From NCBI RefSeq assembly GCF_900177815.1, contig NZ_FXAZ01000009.1, forward strand, positions 90,703-154,702: a stretch of 64,000 bases of DNA, read 5' to 3'. The notes beneath the pieces are model-generated. The model made no database searches. It was not told where the DNA came from and was given only the letters and a program-made list of their open reading frames with translations. The stretch is from Paenibacillus aquistagni. GTDB taxonomy: Bacteria; Bacillota; Bacilli; Paenibacillales; Paenibacillaceae. Positions 52,081 through 61,830 of the stretch are shown here, in pieces (position 1 is the first letter of the stretch; every line of letters starts with the position of its first letter). The position numbers and the translations under genes are program-made.

Positions 52081-54201
52081 TTGTCGAGTAAGACAAGCCA
52101 AGTCCATGTGGTGTTCAAAACGCATCTGGACATCGGCTATACAGACCTTGCCCAGCATGTAGTCGAACGATACCTGAATGTATTTATACCAAAGGCGATT
52201 GCTAATGCTGAATATTTTGAAGCGAATCAAGAGAAAGGCTCCTTTATCTGGACAACAGGCTCATGGCTGATTCATTATGTGTTGAAATATGGAACGAAGC
52301 AGCAACAGCAGCAGGTTGAAACGGCCATACAAAAAGGATATCTCAAATGGCACGGGCTCCCGTTCACCACCTACACGGAGCTCCTTGATCCAGAGCTGCT
52401 TGAGTATGGTATCAGCATGTCTACGAGGCTGGACCAGCAATTCGGCACTCGTACCATCGCCGCCAAAATGACCGATGTGCCTGGGCATACAAGGTCGATG
52501 ATTACGCAAATGGCCAATGCCGGCATCAAATATTTGCACCTTGGCGTTAATGCTTCAAGCCATGTGCCGCATGTGCCGCAGTTGTTCCTGTGGAGAAATC
52601 AAGACGGCACCGAAATTGTCGTGCAGTACAGCAAAGATTATGGGGATACGATTCAAGTTGAAGGGCTAGAGGATATTCTGTACTTTGCCCATACCCATGA
52701 CAATCATGGACCATCCTCAGTCGAGCAGATTGAGCAAGAATTCAAGAAGCTAAAAGAGATCTATCCGAATGCTTCTATTCAAGCCTCAACATTGGATCAA
52801 TTCGCAGACGAGGTATGGGCCATTCGCCATACCCTGCCAGTTGTCGATGAGGAGATCGGGGACAGTTGGATTCATGGATCATCTACCGACCCCTTCAAGC
52901 TGGCAGCCTATCGCGAGCTGCTTCGCCTTAAGAACAAATGGCTTGCTGAAGGAAGCTTATCCACAATGGATGACGAGTACCAAACCTTCTTAGATGAACT
53001 GATCATGGTCGCAGAACATACATGGGGCGTGGATATTAAGCGTTATCTCACGGATTATGCACATTATGACAAGGAAGATTTTAAGCGGGCAAGACAGCAG
53101 GATAAGGTGGATGTTCACTTAAATCCGCTGGAGTATCGCTTCTACGAGCACAATTCAACCGCAGAGATCCATGAGATGTTCGGCGACGAAGCGAAGAATA
53201 AGCTCGAAGCTCGCTCCTATAGTCTCATGGAACGTTCATGGCAGGAACAGCGAGAATATGTAAGCAAGGCCATTGCCAAGCTTCATCCCTCTCGGCAGCA
53301 AGAAGCAGAAGCGGCACTGCTTGCCTTAAAGCCTGTACGATGCGTCTTCTCGCATGATGCGAAGCCTCTTGCACCAGAAGAGTCCTATCCATTAGGAAGA
53401 TTCCAAGTCGTATTTGCAGAGGACGGCTCCATCATCGGGCTTACGGACAGCAAAGGAAAGGCATGGGCTGATGCCTTGCATCCAATTGGGCTGTTTGTCT
53501 ATGAGACCTACTCCCAAGAGGATTATGACCGTTGGTACCGTCAATACCATGTTCGCTGGAAGCACACGCATGTGTGGGCTACAGGAGACTTTGGGAAACC
53601 AGGGATGGACTTAACCCAAGCATGGATCAGGCACGAAACATTCACCCCTAAGCTAAAGACGCTTCATTATAAGCAAGAAGAGGGAGCGGATATCGTATAT
53701 GCGGTGCTCCACATGCCGAAGCAGGCAAGCGAGCGCCTTGGAGCTCCGCGTGAAATCACAGTGGAGTATCGCTTCTCCACTAAAACGGAGACGATTGAAT
53801 ATAAGCTGCAGTGGTTCGATAAGGATGCCTATCGCTTGCCTGAATCGTCTTGGGTCACCTTCAATCCACGGGTGGGTAACCCTTACCGCTGGAAGCTCGA
53901 CAAGCTGGGACAGTTAATCTCGCCACACGAGGTCCTGCAGGGGGGCAATCGTAACATGCACGCTGTCAATAAAGGGGTCTGCTATCATGGCGCCGATGGA
54001 AAAGTGTCAATCGACATCTTGGATGCAGCGCTTGTATGCCCTGGTGAGCGCCGATTGCTGCAATTCGACCATACCTTTGCTTCTCCTGCAGGCGGAATGC
54101 ATGTGAACCTGCACAACAATGTATGGGGGACCAACTTCCCTGCATGGTATGAGGAGGATGCGGCCTTCCGCTTCAAGCTGCAATTTCATTCTTATCAATA
54201 A
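52081..54201 (+). CDS. DUF5054, GH38-like glycosidase of unknown substrate
   Basis: 706 residues without signal peptide. Begins with VHVVFKTHLDIGYTDLAQHV, which corresponds to the metal-binding HxD region of alpha-mannosidases but with a distinct form; then AKMTDVPGHTRSMITQMANAG in the catalytic region, and beta domains to the end. Matches the DUF5054 family, related to GH38. Start is TTG 52081 with GGAGGG. It lies 68 bases before another GH38-type gene and diverges from an AraC gene. Confidence 0.88.
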   Translation: MSSKTSQVHVVFKTHLDIGYTDLAQHVVERYLNVFIPKAIANAEYFEANQEKGSFIWTTGSWLIHYVLKYGTKQQQQQVETAIQKGYLKWHGLPFTTYTELLDPELLEYGISMSTRLDQQFGTRTIAAKMTDVPGHTRSMITQMANAGIKYLHLGVNASSHVPHVPQLFLWRNQDGTEIVVQYSKDYGDTIQVEGLEDILYFAHTHDNHGPSSVEQIEQEFKKLKEIYPNASIQASTLDQFADEVWAIRHTLPVVDEEIGDSWIHGSSTDPFKLAAYRELLRLKNKWLAEGSLSTMDDEYQTFLDELIMVAEHTWGVDIKRYLTDYAHYDKEDFKRARQQDKVDVHLNPLEYRFYEHNSTAEIHEMFGDEAKNKLEARSYSLMERSWQEQREYVSKAIAKLHPSRQQEAEAALLALKPVRCVFSHDAKPLAPEESYPLGRFQVVFAEDGSIIGLTDSKGKAWADALHPIGLFVYETYSQEDYDRWYRQYHVRWKHTHVWATGDFGKPGMDLTQAWIRHETFTPKLKTLHYKQEEGADIVYAVLHMPKQASERLGAPREITVEYRFSTKTETIEYKLQWFDKDAYRLPESSWVTFNPRVGNPYRWKLDKLGQLISPHEVLQGGNRNMHAVNKGVCYHGADGKVSIDILDAALVCPGERRLLQFDHTFASPAGGMHVNLHNNVWGTNFPAWYEEDAAFRFKLQFHSYQ

Positions 54202-54269
54202 GGACATCAAGACATATAACCTATAAGAAATCAACCCATCGTAGAATCGTTTGAAAGGAGAATACCATT

Positions 54270-56717
54270 ATGACTACTCAACAAGCACCTAAGAAAATTT
54301 TTGTCATTCAGCATTCTCATACTGATGTCGGCTATACCGAGCGCCAGGAGAAAATTCAGCAGTACCATGTCGGTTTCATTCGCCAAGCATTAGCCATCGT
54401 CCGAGATATCGAGAACGGCACGCGCCCTGACTGGAAAGGCTACAAGTGGGTGTGCGAGACGTTTTGGCCAGTGGAGTCCTTTTTAAATAAAGCAACCGAA
54501 CAAGAGAAAACAGCGTTTATGCATGCTGTTCAGCGCGGCTACATTGGCTTGTCCGGGTCCTATCTTAATTTTAGTGAACAAATCAGCAAAGAGACCCTCA
54601 CTGCCATGATTAAGCGTATTACGGATTACGGCGCATCCATTCAAGCTCCTGTGCGTTCGGCGATGACTGCCGATATTACGGGGTATGGCTGGGGCTACAG
54701 CCAAGTGCTTGCCGATGCAGGCATTCATAATCTGATGACATGCATTCACACACACCATTCCATGTATCCTGTCTGGAACAAGCAGCAGCCTTTCTGGTGG
54801 GAGACACCAGAAGGAGACCGCATCCTGACGTGGAGCGGCGAGCATTACATGTTCGGCAACGATATCGGCCTTATTCCAGGAATCGGAGGCTCCTATACGA
54901 TCCGTGATGAATGCGATACACGTCAGGGCGTAACCTTCGAAACGGCAGAATTGCGCATCAATCGTTACCTGGATCGCTTAGCAGAAGATGGTTACGATTA
55001 TCCATTTGTACCTGTCATGGTATCTGGGCTGCCGACAGACAACAGCTCCCCTAATGCTGCTGTCATGGAATTTGTCCACGCTTGGAACAAGAAGCATGGC
55101 GAGAATATTTATATTCAACCCGCGACATTGGATGATTTCTTTACCGAGCTAAGACAGTATGCGGAAGCACATCCTGACTCCATTCCGTCCTATCGCGGCG
55201 ACTGGCCGGATTGGTGGACAGATGGAACGGCGACAACTCCCATGCATGTGCAGGTGTTCCGCGAGGCACAGCGCGTCTATCATAAGATTAAGCGGCTTGA
55301 TCCAGAGCAGCAGCTCATCTCACAAGAACGACTGCAGGCTATTGAATATGAGCTTGCTCTCTTTGCGGAGCATACTTGGGGATACCACTCCTCGGTTACC
55401 GAGCCTTGGAATCCCTTCGTGCAAGAGCTTGGCGTAAGAAAGGAAGCCTATGCTGCCAATGCCAGCTCGTTGGCGCATACGGCGCTGTATGACATCTTGG
55501 AGGCCAAGGGAGATGCCCTGCTTGCGCCAGGAAGGCCCATGACCTTCAAGGTTCACAATCCTTATGATTATGCCCAAACTGAATATGCTTATCTGATTAT
55601 GGAGCATTGGCACCATGACCTGATCAAAGATGGCTTCAAGGTCGTGAACGAAGAGACTCAGGAGACATATCCAGCACAACTCGTCAGTGCGCCGCGCGGC
55701 CTTATCATTACCGTTCCGGTGAAGCTTGAAGCAAAGAACGAAATCACGCTGCATGTCCAACCAACAGCAGCCGCTAAGCCTGTAACAGCGTATCGCAATG
55801 ATTATGTCGGCTCTGACCGCATGATGGACATTATCCCTCCGCAGGTGCAGAAGGTTCTAATCACGCCTGCCTATGTCGAGACGCATTATGTGCGGATTGA
55901 ATGGAAGCGAGGCGATGGCATCACCCGCTGGTTTGATAAGTCGCTGCAAAAGGACCTGCTGCGCGAAGATCGCAACCATCATGCGTTTACCCCAGTCTAT
56001 AATGTGACTCGCGCAGTTGGCGTGGACGGGATGTACGATGTCCGCCGTAGAATGGGGCGCAACCGAAGAGGGGCGGATGCGCACGTATCGGTAGGGGCCC
56101 TCATTGATGCAAAAGTGATTGAGCATGGCGATGTGTACGGAAAAGTTCAGCTGACCTATGAAGTAGATGGATGCAGCCACTATTCTCTGCTGCTTACCGT
56201 GTATTCAGATCGTCCACGCGTTGACGTTGCTGTTCGCATGCATAAAGACAGCGTATGGGACCCTGAGAACCTGTATATCTCGCTTCCATTCGGAAGTGCA
56301 GCAGCTGAGAAAAAAGAGGAGCTGTGGCTCGATAAGTGCGGCGCGCTGCTCCGTCCACGAGTGGATCAACTGCCTGGCTCATTAGCCGATTATTACTGTG
56401 CAGACGAAGGCGCCGCCTATGTGAGCGAGGATTCAGGGGTCGTCATAGCGATGCCAGATGCCTCTATTCTTCAGCTTGGTTCCTTGGAATACGAGCATCG
56501 TCTGCTAAGCGGTCATGAGAAGCTGGCCCATGATCCAGGCCATCTCTATTCTTGGCCAATGAACAACTACTGGGAGACCAACTTCAAAGCGACACTGGGC
56601 GGATTCTACGAATTCCGATACTTGGTAGCTTGGGGAGAGGCTTATCGCACACCGGAAGCCGCTCTTCTGGCTTGCAAGAGCATGAATAACGGCCTCTTGG
56701 CATGGAGAACAAAGTAA
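54270..56717 (+). CDS. GH38-family glycoside hydrolase
   Basis: 815 residues, no signal peptide. The opening IFVIQHSHTDVGYTERQEKI holds the zinc-binding His and Asp; the nucleophile Asp is expected in SAMTADITGYGWGYSQVLAD; LFAEHTWGYHSSV gives another metal-site His. The C-terminal 350 residues are beta-sandwich. GH38 are retaining alpha-mannosidases, but the bacterial branch with HTDVGYT is poorly characterised. Forms a two-gene operon with the DUF5054 gene; transport genes are absent. Confidence 0.9.
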   Translation: MTTQQAPKKIFVIQHSHTDVGYTERQEKIQQYHVGFIRQALAIVRDIENGTRPDWKGYKWVCETFWPVESFLNKATEQEKTAFMHAVQRGYIGLSGSYLNFSEQISKETLTAMIKRITDYGASIQAPVRSAMTADITGYGWGYSQVLADAGIHNLMTCIHTHHSMYPVWNKQQPFWWETPEGDRILTWSGEHYMFGNDIGLIPGIGGSYTIRDECDTRQGVTFETAELRINRYLDRLAEDGYDYPFVPVMVSGLPTDNSSPNAAVMEFVHAWNKKHGENIYIQPATLDDFFTELRQYAEAHPDSIPSYRGDWPDWWTDGTATTPMHVQVFREAQRVYHKIKRLDPEQQLISQERLQAIEYELALFAEHTWGYHSSVTEPWNPFVQELGVRKEAYAANASSLAHTALYDILEAKGDALLAPGRPMTFKVHNPYDYAQTEYAYLIMEHWHHDLIKDGFKVVNEETQETYPAQLVSAPRGLIITVPVKLEAKNEITLHVQPTAAAKPVTAYRNDYVGSDRMMDIIPPQVQKVLITPAYVETHYVRIEWKRGDGITRWFDKSLQKDLLREDRNHHAFTPVYNVTRAVGVDGMYDVRRRMGRNRRGADAHVSVGALIDAKVIEHGDVYGKVQLTYEVDGCSHYSLLLTVYSDRPRVDVAVRMHKDSVWDPENLYISLPFGSAAAEKKEELWLDKCGALLRPRVDQLPGSLADYYCADEGAAYVSEDSGVVIAMPDASILQLGSLEYEHRLLSGHEKLAHDPGHLYSWPMNNYWETNFKATLGGFYEFRYLVAWGEAYRTPEAALLACKSMNNGLLAWRTK

Positions 56718-56770
56718 GAAACAAGCGCTAGTCTCATAATCGTAAAAAGCTTGGCTTTCCTTATAAAAAG

Positions 56771-56819
56771 AAGAAGACTTTAGCGGCCTGCCGTGCAGCA
56801 GAATTGCTAAAGTCTTCTT
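56771..56819 (+). terminator. Terminator of the GH38 operon
   Basis: AAGAAGACTTTAGC / GCTAAAGTCTTCTT with a 21-base loop, followed by TATCATT. Probably bidirectional with the converging small secreted-protein gene. Confidence 0.75.
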
Positions 56820-56969
56820 TATCATTAACCTATAGATCAATAAGAGCGAGCTGTCGAGCATCCCCGCAATTGGCCTATCTCTCTATCTCCGCAATAATTC
56901 AATAATAATCCAGCATCCGCACACTTTAGATGCTCGGGCTGGATCGAAGGCTGATCGCGTGTTGTCCTG

Positions 56970-57344
56970 TTAGCGCATCATGGAGCTGCGGTAACCCATC
57001 ATGCCGCGGCCTGAATCGCTGTCTCCGTGGCAGTAATTGTACATGCGGTCAATGTCTTCATCGCTTGTGTCCGGATGAATTTGCTTCATATAATCCCGCA
57101 TCTCATCTGCATCCAATTGATTGTCCCTCATATAAGCACGCATGTCCGCTGCATCCATCTGTCTTTCTTCCATGAAGCGAAGCATCTCATCCGCATTCAT
57201 ATTCGGATAATCCTCCATCATCGATGAAGGCGTCTCCTGCATGCCACGGCCTGAAAATGGTTGAATGCCATCAGCAAAAGCCGCTGTTCCAATTCCTAAA
57301 GTGAGCACTGTTACGCCAAGTGCAGCAAACCATTTTTTGTTCAT
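56970..57344 (-). CDS. Met-rich secreted small protein
   Basis: 124 residues. Signal peptide 1-24 (MNKKWFAALGVTVLTLGIGT), then an acidic Met-rich region: MLRFMEERQMDAADMRAYMR and NQLDADEMRDYMKQ repeats of an EM-helix, ending CHGD and GYRSSMMR. Met-rich extracellular proteins often bind copper(I). It follows the multicopper oxidase two-component system, separated from the kinase gene by 217 bases. Function is inferred. Confidence 0.7.
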   Translation of the reverse strand: MNKKWFAALGVTVLTLGIGTAAFADGIQPFSGRGMQETPSSMMEDYPNMNADEMLRFMEERQMDAADMRAYMRDNQLDADEMRDYMKQIHPDTSDEDIDRMYNYCHGDSDSGRGMMGYRSSMMR

Positions 57345-57561
57345 TATGATTCACCCTCCTATGTCTAATGTGCCGTTGTTGATCAGGCTTATCATCGTCG
57401 CACACATCTCTCGTTACCGCTTATCTGATTGTGACAAGTGGAACATAGTTCAAGCTTATACGAAAAGTGTGTGGAAATTGTGTGGTTCACACCTTCGACA
57501 CATTGTGAACCCCTGACATAGGAAGAGATCATAATCATGATTCTTTAAGTGCGCGCAACAG

Positions 57562-58950
57562 TTATTGCTCCCTTGGCAGCCGAACGATAAACGTCGTCCC
57601 TATCCCCAATGTACTTTGCACTTGTATCGTCGCATCGTGGAGATCCACCAGCTTTTTCACAATCGATAAGCCAAGGCCTGATCCGCCATGTTCTCTTGAG
57701 CGAGATTTCTCTACACGGTGGAAGCGTTCGAAGATCTCCTCAAGCTCTTCTTGCGGGATACCGATACCTGAATCTTTGACCCTAACGGCTACCTCATCAT
57801 CATCGTGGCTAATCGACAGCTCGATCTCCCCGCGCTCGGTATAGCGAATGGCATTCTCAAGCAAATTCATGACAATTTGCTCCAGCCTCATTCCATCCGC
57901 ATAAACAAGGGGGAGATCTGCCTGCACCTTAAGATGAAGGGCGATTCCCTTGTCCTTCGCACTCAGTTCCACCCTGCGCATGGCTTCTTCCAGCAGTTCC
58001 TCAAGATTAACCCATTCCTTGTAAAGGTCAATCTGCCCTTCTTCCATCTTGGCCAGATCGAATAAGTCATTCACCAAATGCTCGATCCGCAGCGCCTCCT
58101 GATGAATAATCTCCAGATAGCGCTGCTGCTCTTCCTCAGAATCCACCATACCGTCTTGAAGCACCTTCGCATACCCTTTTAAATATGTGATCGGCGTTCT
58201 TAGCTCATGAGAGATATTCGCGAAGAATTCCTGTCGATTATCCCGATACCGCTTCAGCTCCACCCCAAGGTCATTGATCGCTTCCGCCAAATAACCGACC
58301 TCATCCTTGCTGTTCACATGGACTCTCGTCTCAAGCTCGCCGCTAGCTATCTTCTTTGTCGCCTGCTGCATCTGCAATAGAGGACGGGACAGCATATAGG
58401 CCATAATCCACGTTATCCCAAGCGACAGCAGAAATGCGCCTGCTCCGGAGAGCAGAAGCAGCTTGCGTATCGAATGAAGTGATTCATCCAAATGCTTCGT
58501 TGAAGCCATCACATAGATCGCCGCGTGGATTGTCTCGTCCTTTTTCAGAGGCTGAGCAACCACCAGATACCCTTCCCCACTAGGATCGGTATGAGACAAG
58601 CTTATCGCTTCTCCCTTGAAGAGGAGAGCTAGGTCCTCTGTACGAATAAAGGAACGATCCTGCGGATCATGAGGGCCGGAATGAAAGCCGATCTGGCCAT
58701 CTGCCTGCACATAGAACATGCTTACATTCGAAAAGTCCGCAAGGGTAGACATCATTTGTTCCGAGGTTGGATTCGTCTCCTCGCACATGGCAACAAAATG
58801 CGCGGTCAACTCCGATACCTCTGTCTTCATCTCAATATGATAGAAATTGGAGAATACCTGATATACCATCGTGCCAAGCGACAGCAGCACAATCAAAAAG
58901 GCTGTTGTAATCAATACGCCCAGCTTGATGCCAATCCGATTGCGCATCAT
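57562..58950 (-). CDS. Sensor histidine kinase
   Basis: 462 residues. Two membrane helices (about 10-30 and 168-188) enclose an extracellular sensor; HAMP about 190-240; His248 in FFANISHELRTPITYLKG; ATPase N box LVENAIRYTERG-like (LLENAIRYTERGEI), G boxes GIGIPQEELEEIFERF and HGGSGLGLSIVKKLVD. Stop of the regulator gene overlaps its start by four bases. Signal unknown; copper or cell-envelope stress would fit the neighbour multicopper oxidase. Confidence 0.95.
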   Translation of the reverse strand: MMRNRIGIKLGVLITTAFLIVLLSLGTMVYQVFSNFYHIEMKTEVSELTAHFVAMCEETNPTSEQMMSTLADFSNVSMFYVQADGQIGFHSGPHDPQDRSFIRTEDLALLFKGEAISLSHTDPSGEGYLVVAQPLKKDETIHAAIYVMASTKHLDESLHSIRKLLLLSGAGAFLLSLGITWIMAYMLSRPLLQMQQATKKIASGELETRVHVNSKDEVGYLAEAINDLGVELKRYRDNRQEFFANISHELRTPITYLKGYAKVLQDGMVDSEEEQQRYLEIIHQEALRIEHLVNDLFDLAKMEEGQIDLYKEWVNLEELLEEAMRRVELSAKDKGIALHLKVQADLPLVYADGMRLEQIVMNLLENAIRYTERGEIELSISHDDDEVAVRVKDSGIGIPQEELEEIFERFHRVEKSRSREHGGSGLGLSIVKKLVDLHDATIQVQSTLGIGTTFIVRLPREQ

Positions 58951-59654
58951 AAAGCAGCACCTGGGGCTTGGAATTTATATCCTACCCCCCACACCGTCTG
59001 CAAAGGAGAATAGGGAAGACCCGCACGATGAAGCTTCACACGAATATTTTTCACATGGGTATCCACCACTCGAGAATCGCCGCTATATTCATAGCCCCAC
59101 AACCGAATGACCAAGTCCTCGCGTGAAAACGCTCTTTCTCTGTGTCTTGCTGTAAGGAGCAAGAGATCGAATTCCTTCGGCGTGAACTCCACTCTCCTTC
59201 CTTGAACGTACACCTCTCTCGCCTCTGGATCAATCTTCAGGCCCTCAAATGGCAACATCTGAGCTTCGTCCCTTGCCGACTGACTTAAGGAGGATCGTCT
59301 CAGCAGCGCACGAACTCTTGCCACAAGCTCATCCGGCTCAAATGGCTTCGTTACATAATCATCGGCTCCAATCTGAAGCCCTTGAACCTTGTCCTGCGTA
59401 TCTGAACGTGCTGTCAGCATAATAACGGGCACTGGAGTGTGTTCTCTTATCGCTCGGCATGCCTCCCACCCATCCATGCCTGGCATCATAATGTCCAAGA
59501 TCACAATGTCGATAGGATGCTGCTGAATAATCGCCAGCGCCTCATGCCCAGAAGAGGCTTCCTTGATCTCAAAGCCTTCCTTTTTAAAATAAATACGCAG
59601 CAAATTCCGCATATTCCATTCGTCATCAACAAGTAATAATCGAGGCTGCGACAA
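58947..59654 (-). CDS. OmpR-type response regulator
   Basis: 235 residues. Receiver with Asp54 in IVILDIMMPGMDGWEA, Lys in DDYVTKPFEPDE, and winged helix with FTPKEFDLLLLTARHRERAF and VDTHVKNIRVKLHRAG. Pairs with the overlapping sensor kinase. May control the multicopper oxidase operon upstream. Confidence 0.95.
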   Translation of the reverse strand: MSQPRLLLVDDEWNMRNLLRIYFKKEGFEIKEASSGHEALAIIQQHPIDIVILDIMMPGMDGWEACRAIREHTPVPVIMLTARSDTQDKVQGLQIGADDYVTKPFEPDELVARVRALLRRSSLSQSARDEAQMLPFEGLKIDPEAREVYVQGRRVEFTPKEFDLLLLTARHRERAFSREDLVIRLWGYEYSGDSRVVDTHVKNIRVKLHRAGLPYSPLQTVWGVGYKFQAPGAAL

Positions 59655-59783
59655 AAATAATCACCATCCTGTTGTATGTAGCTTATACTCTTACAATAAC
59701 AGAAGAGCCTCCGATATGCCTAACCGATCAAACACAGCCCCTGCTTCCACATACAGAGGCTGCATCAACTGATCGCACACATT

Positions 59784-61496
59784 CTATTCTGGTTTATTGC
59801 CTACAAGAGGGTCAGGCACATAATTGGACTGGTAGTCCTTGTATTGTACATCTGTCACCATTCCGGCTGAGGCATGATGAAGATCATGGCAGTGAAACAT
59901 CCAATCCCCAGGATTGTCTGCCTCGAAGGCCACCACATACGTCTCTCCCGGTCTAACATTAAGGGTATCTTTAATCATAGGCGAGCCTTGCAGCGGCTTG
60001 CCGTTTTTGCTCAGCACTTGGAAGAAATGCCCGTGCAGGTGCATAGGATGATCTTCGGTCATAGACTGGTTCACGAATGTAACCATGACCTTCTCACCTT
60101 TCTTTACGGATATGCGATCCGTGTCGGGAAACACCTTGCCGTTGATCGTATAGACCATCTCGCCATCTTTCATCGCTGTATCGAGATCCATGTGGACCTG
60201 CTGGTCATAGTTCTGCTTCAACGTAAACTTCGTATCGGCCTGCTTGCCGTACAAGACAGGATCGAACTCCGGCAGCACTTCATCTGCATTCGAGCGGTCT
60301 GCCGCTTCTTCCCCCTCGTACTGAATGAGCGTTCTCATGCCCTTTACTCGCTCATCGCTTCCATGTTCTTCGAGCCACCACGATCCAGGGTTGTTCGCGA
60401 CAAATTCAATATCGATACGTTCACCAGGCGCAATAGCCAACGCTTGATCCGAGATCGTGGCAGGGCTATTGACGGGCTGACCATCAAGGGCGATCACCTT
60501 GAACTCATGCCCATGAAGATGCATCCGATGTGTGATGTACCCAGCGTTAATTAGACGAAGACGCACCTTCTCGCCTTCCTTAACCATCAGCTTAGAAGTG
60601 CTGTCGCCTGTTCTGCCGTTGATCGTATACAGGTCATACATGCTCATGTCATGGCCTTCCATATTCATCATGTTCATCCCGCTATGATCCATGCCGCCCT
60701 CTTCATGCTCGCCATCTGCTGCCTGTTCCTCATTCTGCCCCGTCATACCATGATTCATATTGTTATGACCGCCCTCATTCACCTGCTGCTCATCATGATT
60801 CATGTCGGAAGAATGGGACTGCTCCTGCGGCTCTTTACCGTGATCCATTCCCTCCATCGCTGCATGGCCTTCCTCCTCCCGCTTCTCCTCCGAAGCGGAG
60901 TCTACAGCGGTTTGACTCATCCATTCATCCAGCATAAGCGTATAATCGCGATCATATTGCTCATTGGGATCTTCGACAATAAAGGAGCCATACAAGCCCT
61001 TGTCCAACTGATTGACGCTGTCCTGATGGGAATGATACCAATAGGTACCGGGAATGGTAGCCTTGAACTCGTACACAAACTCCTTGCCTGCCGCCACCGC
61101 ATCCTGTGTTACGCCTGGGATGCCGTCCATCGCATTTGGCACTGGATAACCATGCCAGTGAATCGAGACAGGTTCCTCCAATTCGTTCTGCAGCTTAATC
61201 TTCACGGTGTCTCCGACTTGGACACGGAGCTCAGGACCCGGAATCGCCTGATTAAAAGACCATACAGGCAAGGTTACATCATCATGTACAGGCAGCATGC
61301 CCTTCTTCGCAATGATGGTGTACGCCTTCGCGTCTACAACCGGAGAAGCCATAACCGTGTTCACCTTTACCATAGACTCCTGTTCCAGAGCTGCAGTACT
61401 GCTTTCCTTCGAGGCTTGATCATCTGTACAGCCTGCAAGCACAACCATCAAGGCGGCCATTAAGCCAAACGTTGTGAACTTCATTGAGATTGCCAA
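59784..61496 (-). CDS. Multicopper oxidase, lipoprotein
   Basis: 570 residues starting at TTG 61496 (GGAGGG upstream). Signal peptide with lipobox VLAGC at residues 18-22. Copper ligands: HWHGYP, YWYHSHQD, HPMHLHGHFF, and the T1 site MFHCHDLHHASAGM. A His/Met/Asp/Gly-rich insertion (about residues 215-285: MEGMDHGKE, MNHDEQQ, MDHSGMNMMNMEGHD) could bind copper. Similar to CueO-type oxidases, which oxidise Cu(I). Located upstream of a two-component system. Confidence 0.94.
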   Translation of the reverse strand: MAISMKFTTFGLMAALMVVLAGCTDDQASKESSTAALEQESMVKVNTVMASPVVDAKAYTIIAKKGMLPVHDDVTLPVWSFNQAIPGPELRVQVGDTVKIKLQNELEEPVSIHWHGYPVPNAMDGIPGVTQDAVAAGKEFVYEFKATIPGTYWYHSHQDSVNQLDKGLYGSFIVEDPNEQYDRDYTLMLDEWMSQTAVDSASEEKREEEGHAAMEGMDHGKEPQEQSHSSDMNHDEQQVNEGGHNNMNHGMTGQNEEQAADGEHEEGGMDHSGMNMMNMEGHDMSMYDLYTINGRTGDSTSKLMVKEGEKVRLRLINAGYITHRMHLHGHEFKVIALDGQPVNSPATISDQALAIAPGERIDIEFVANNPGSWWLEEHGSDERVKGMRTLIQYEGEEAADRSNADEVLPEFDPVLYGKQADTKFTLKQNYDQQVHMDLDTAMKDGEMVYTINGKVFPDTDRISVKKGEKVMVTFVNQSMTEDHPMHLHGHFFQVLSKNGKPLQGSPMIKDTLNVRPGETYVVAFEADNPGDWMFHCHDLHHASAGMVTDVQYKDYQSNYVPDPLVGNKPE

Positions 61497-61830
61497 ACTA
61501 TAATCCCTCCAACACTGTCATTTATCATTATCGCCTTCCCATGCCCGTTCGCAGCCCAAAGATGTCCTACTGGCAATAAGATAACCAACAGTTGTGGAGA
61601 AAGTATGAAGATTTTCTCTTTTTTGTGATTTATGTTATTGCATTTTCATTTACATTTGTATTTGTATTTGCATTTTCATTCGCGATACGCACCAACCCCA
61701 TAACACACAAAGACCTCACCTCCACTCTAAAGTGGAACATGAGGTCTTCTTTCACGATTGATCATTCTTCTGTTTGTTTAATTATTCAATCCGATGGATG
61801 ATCCACTATCTGCAGCTGCGAAGATAACGG
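61497..61830. other. Intergenic stretch with low-complexity repeat and hairpin
   Basis: No gene. At 61628-61690 a degenerate hexamer tract reads mostly ATTTTC, ATTTAC, ATTTGT in tandem. At 61709-61757 lies a hairpin AAGACCTCA / TGAGGTCTT with an inner CCACT / AGTGG; it likely ends the pdp operon and may act both ways. Confidence 0.6.
61709..61757 (-). terminator. Terminator-like hairpin downstream of pdp
   Basis: AAGACCTCA / TGAGGTCTT flanks an inner CCACT / AGTGG stem. The T tract is CTTTC on the plus strand and TTTGTG on the minus strand, so both directions are possible. Confidence 0.6.

Noticed and set aside
60651..61463. 270-aa plus-strand frame opposite the multicopper oxidase
   Set aside because: His/Ile/Leu-rich shadow of the oxidase; no start signal and no family resemblance.
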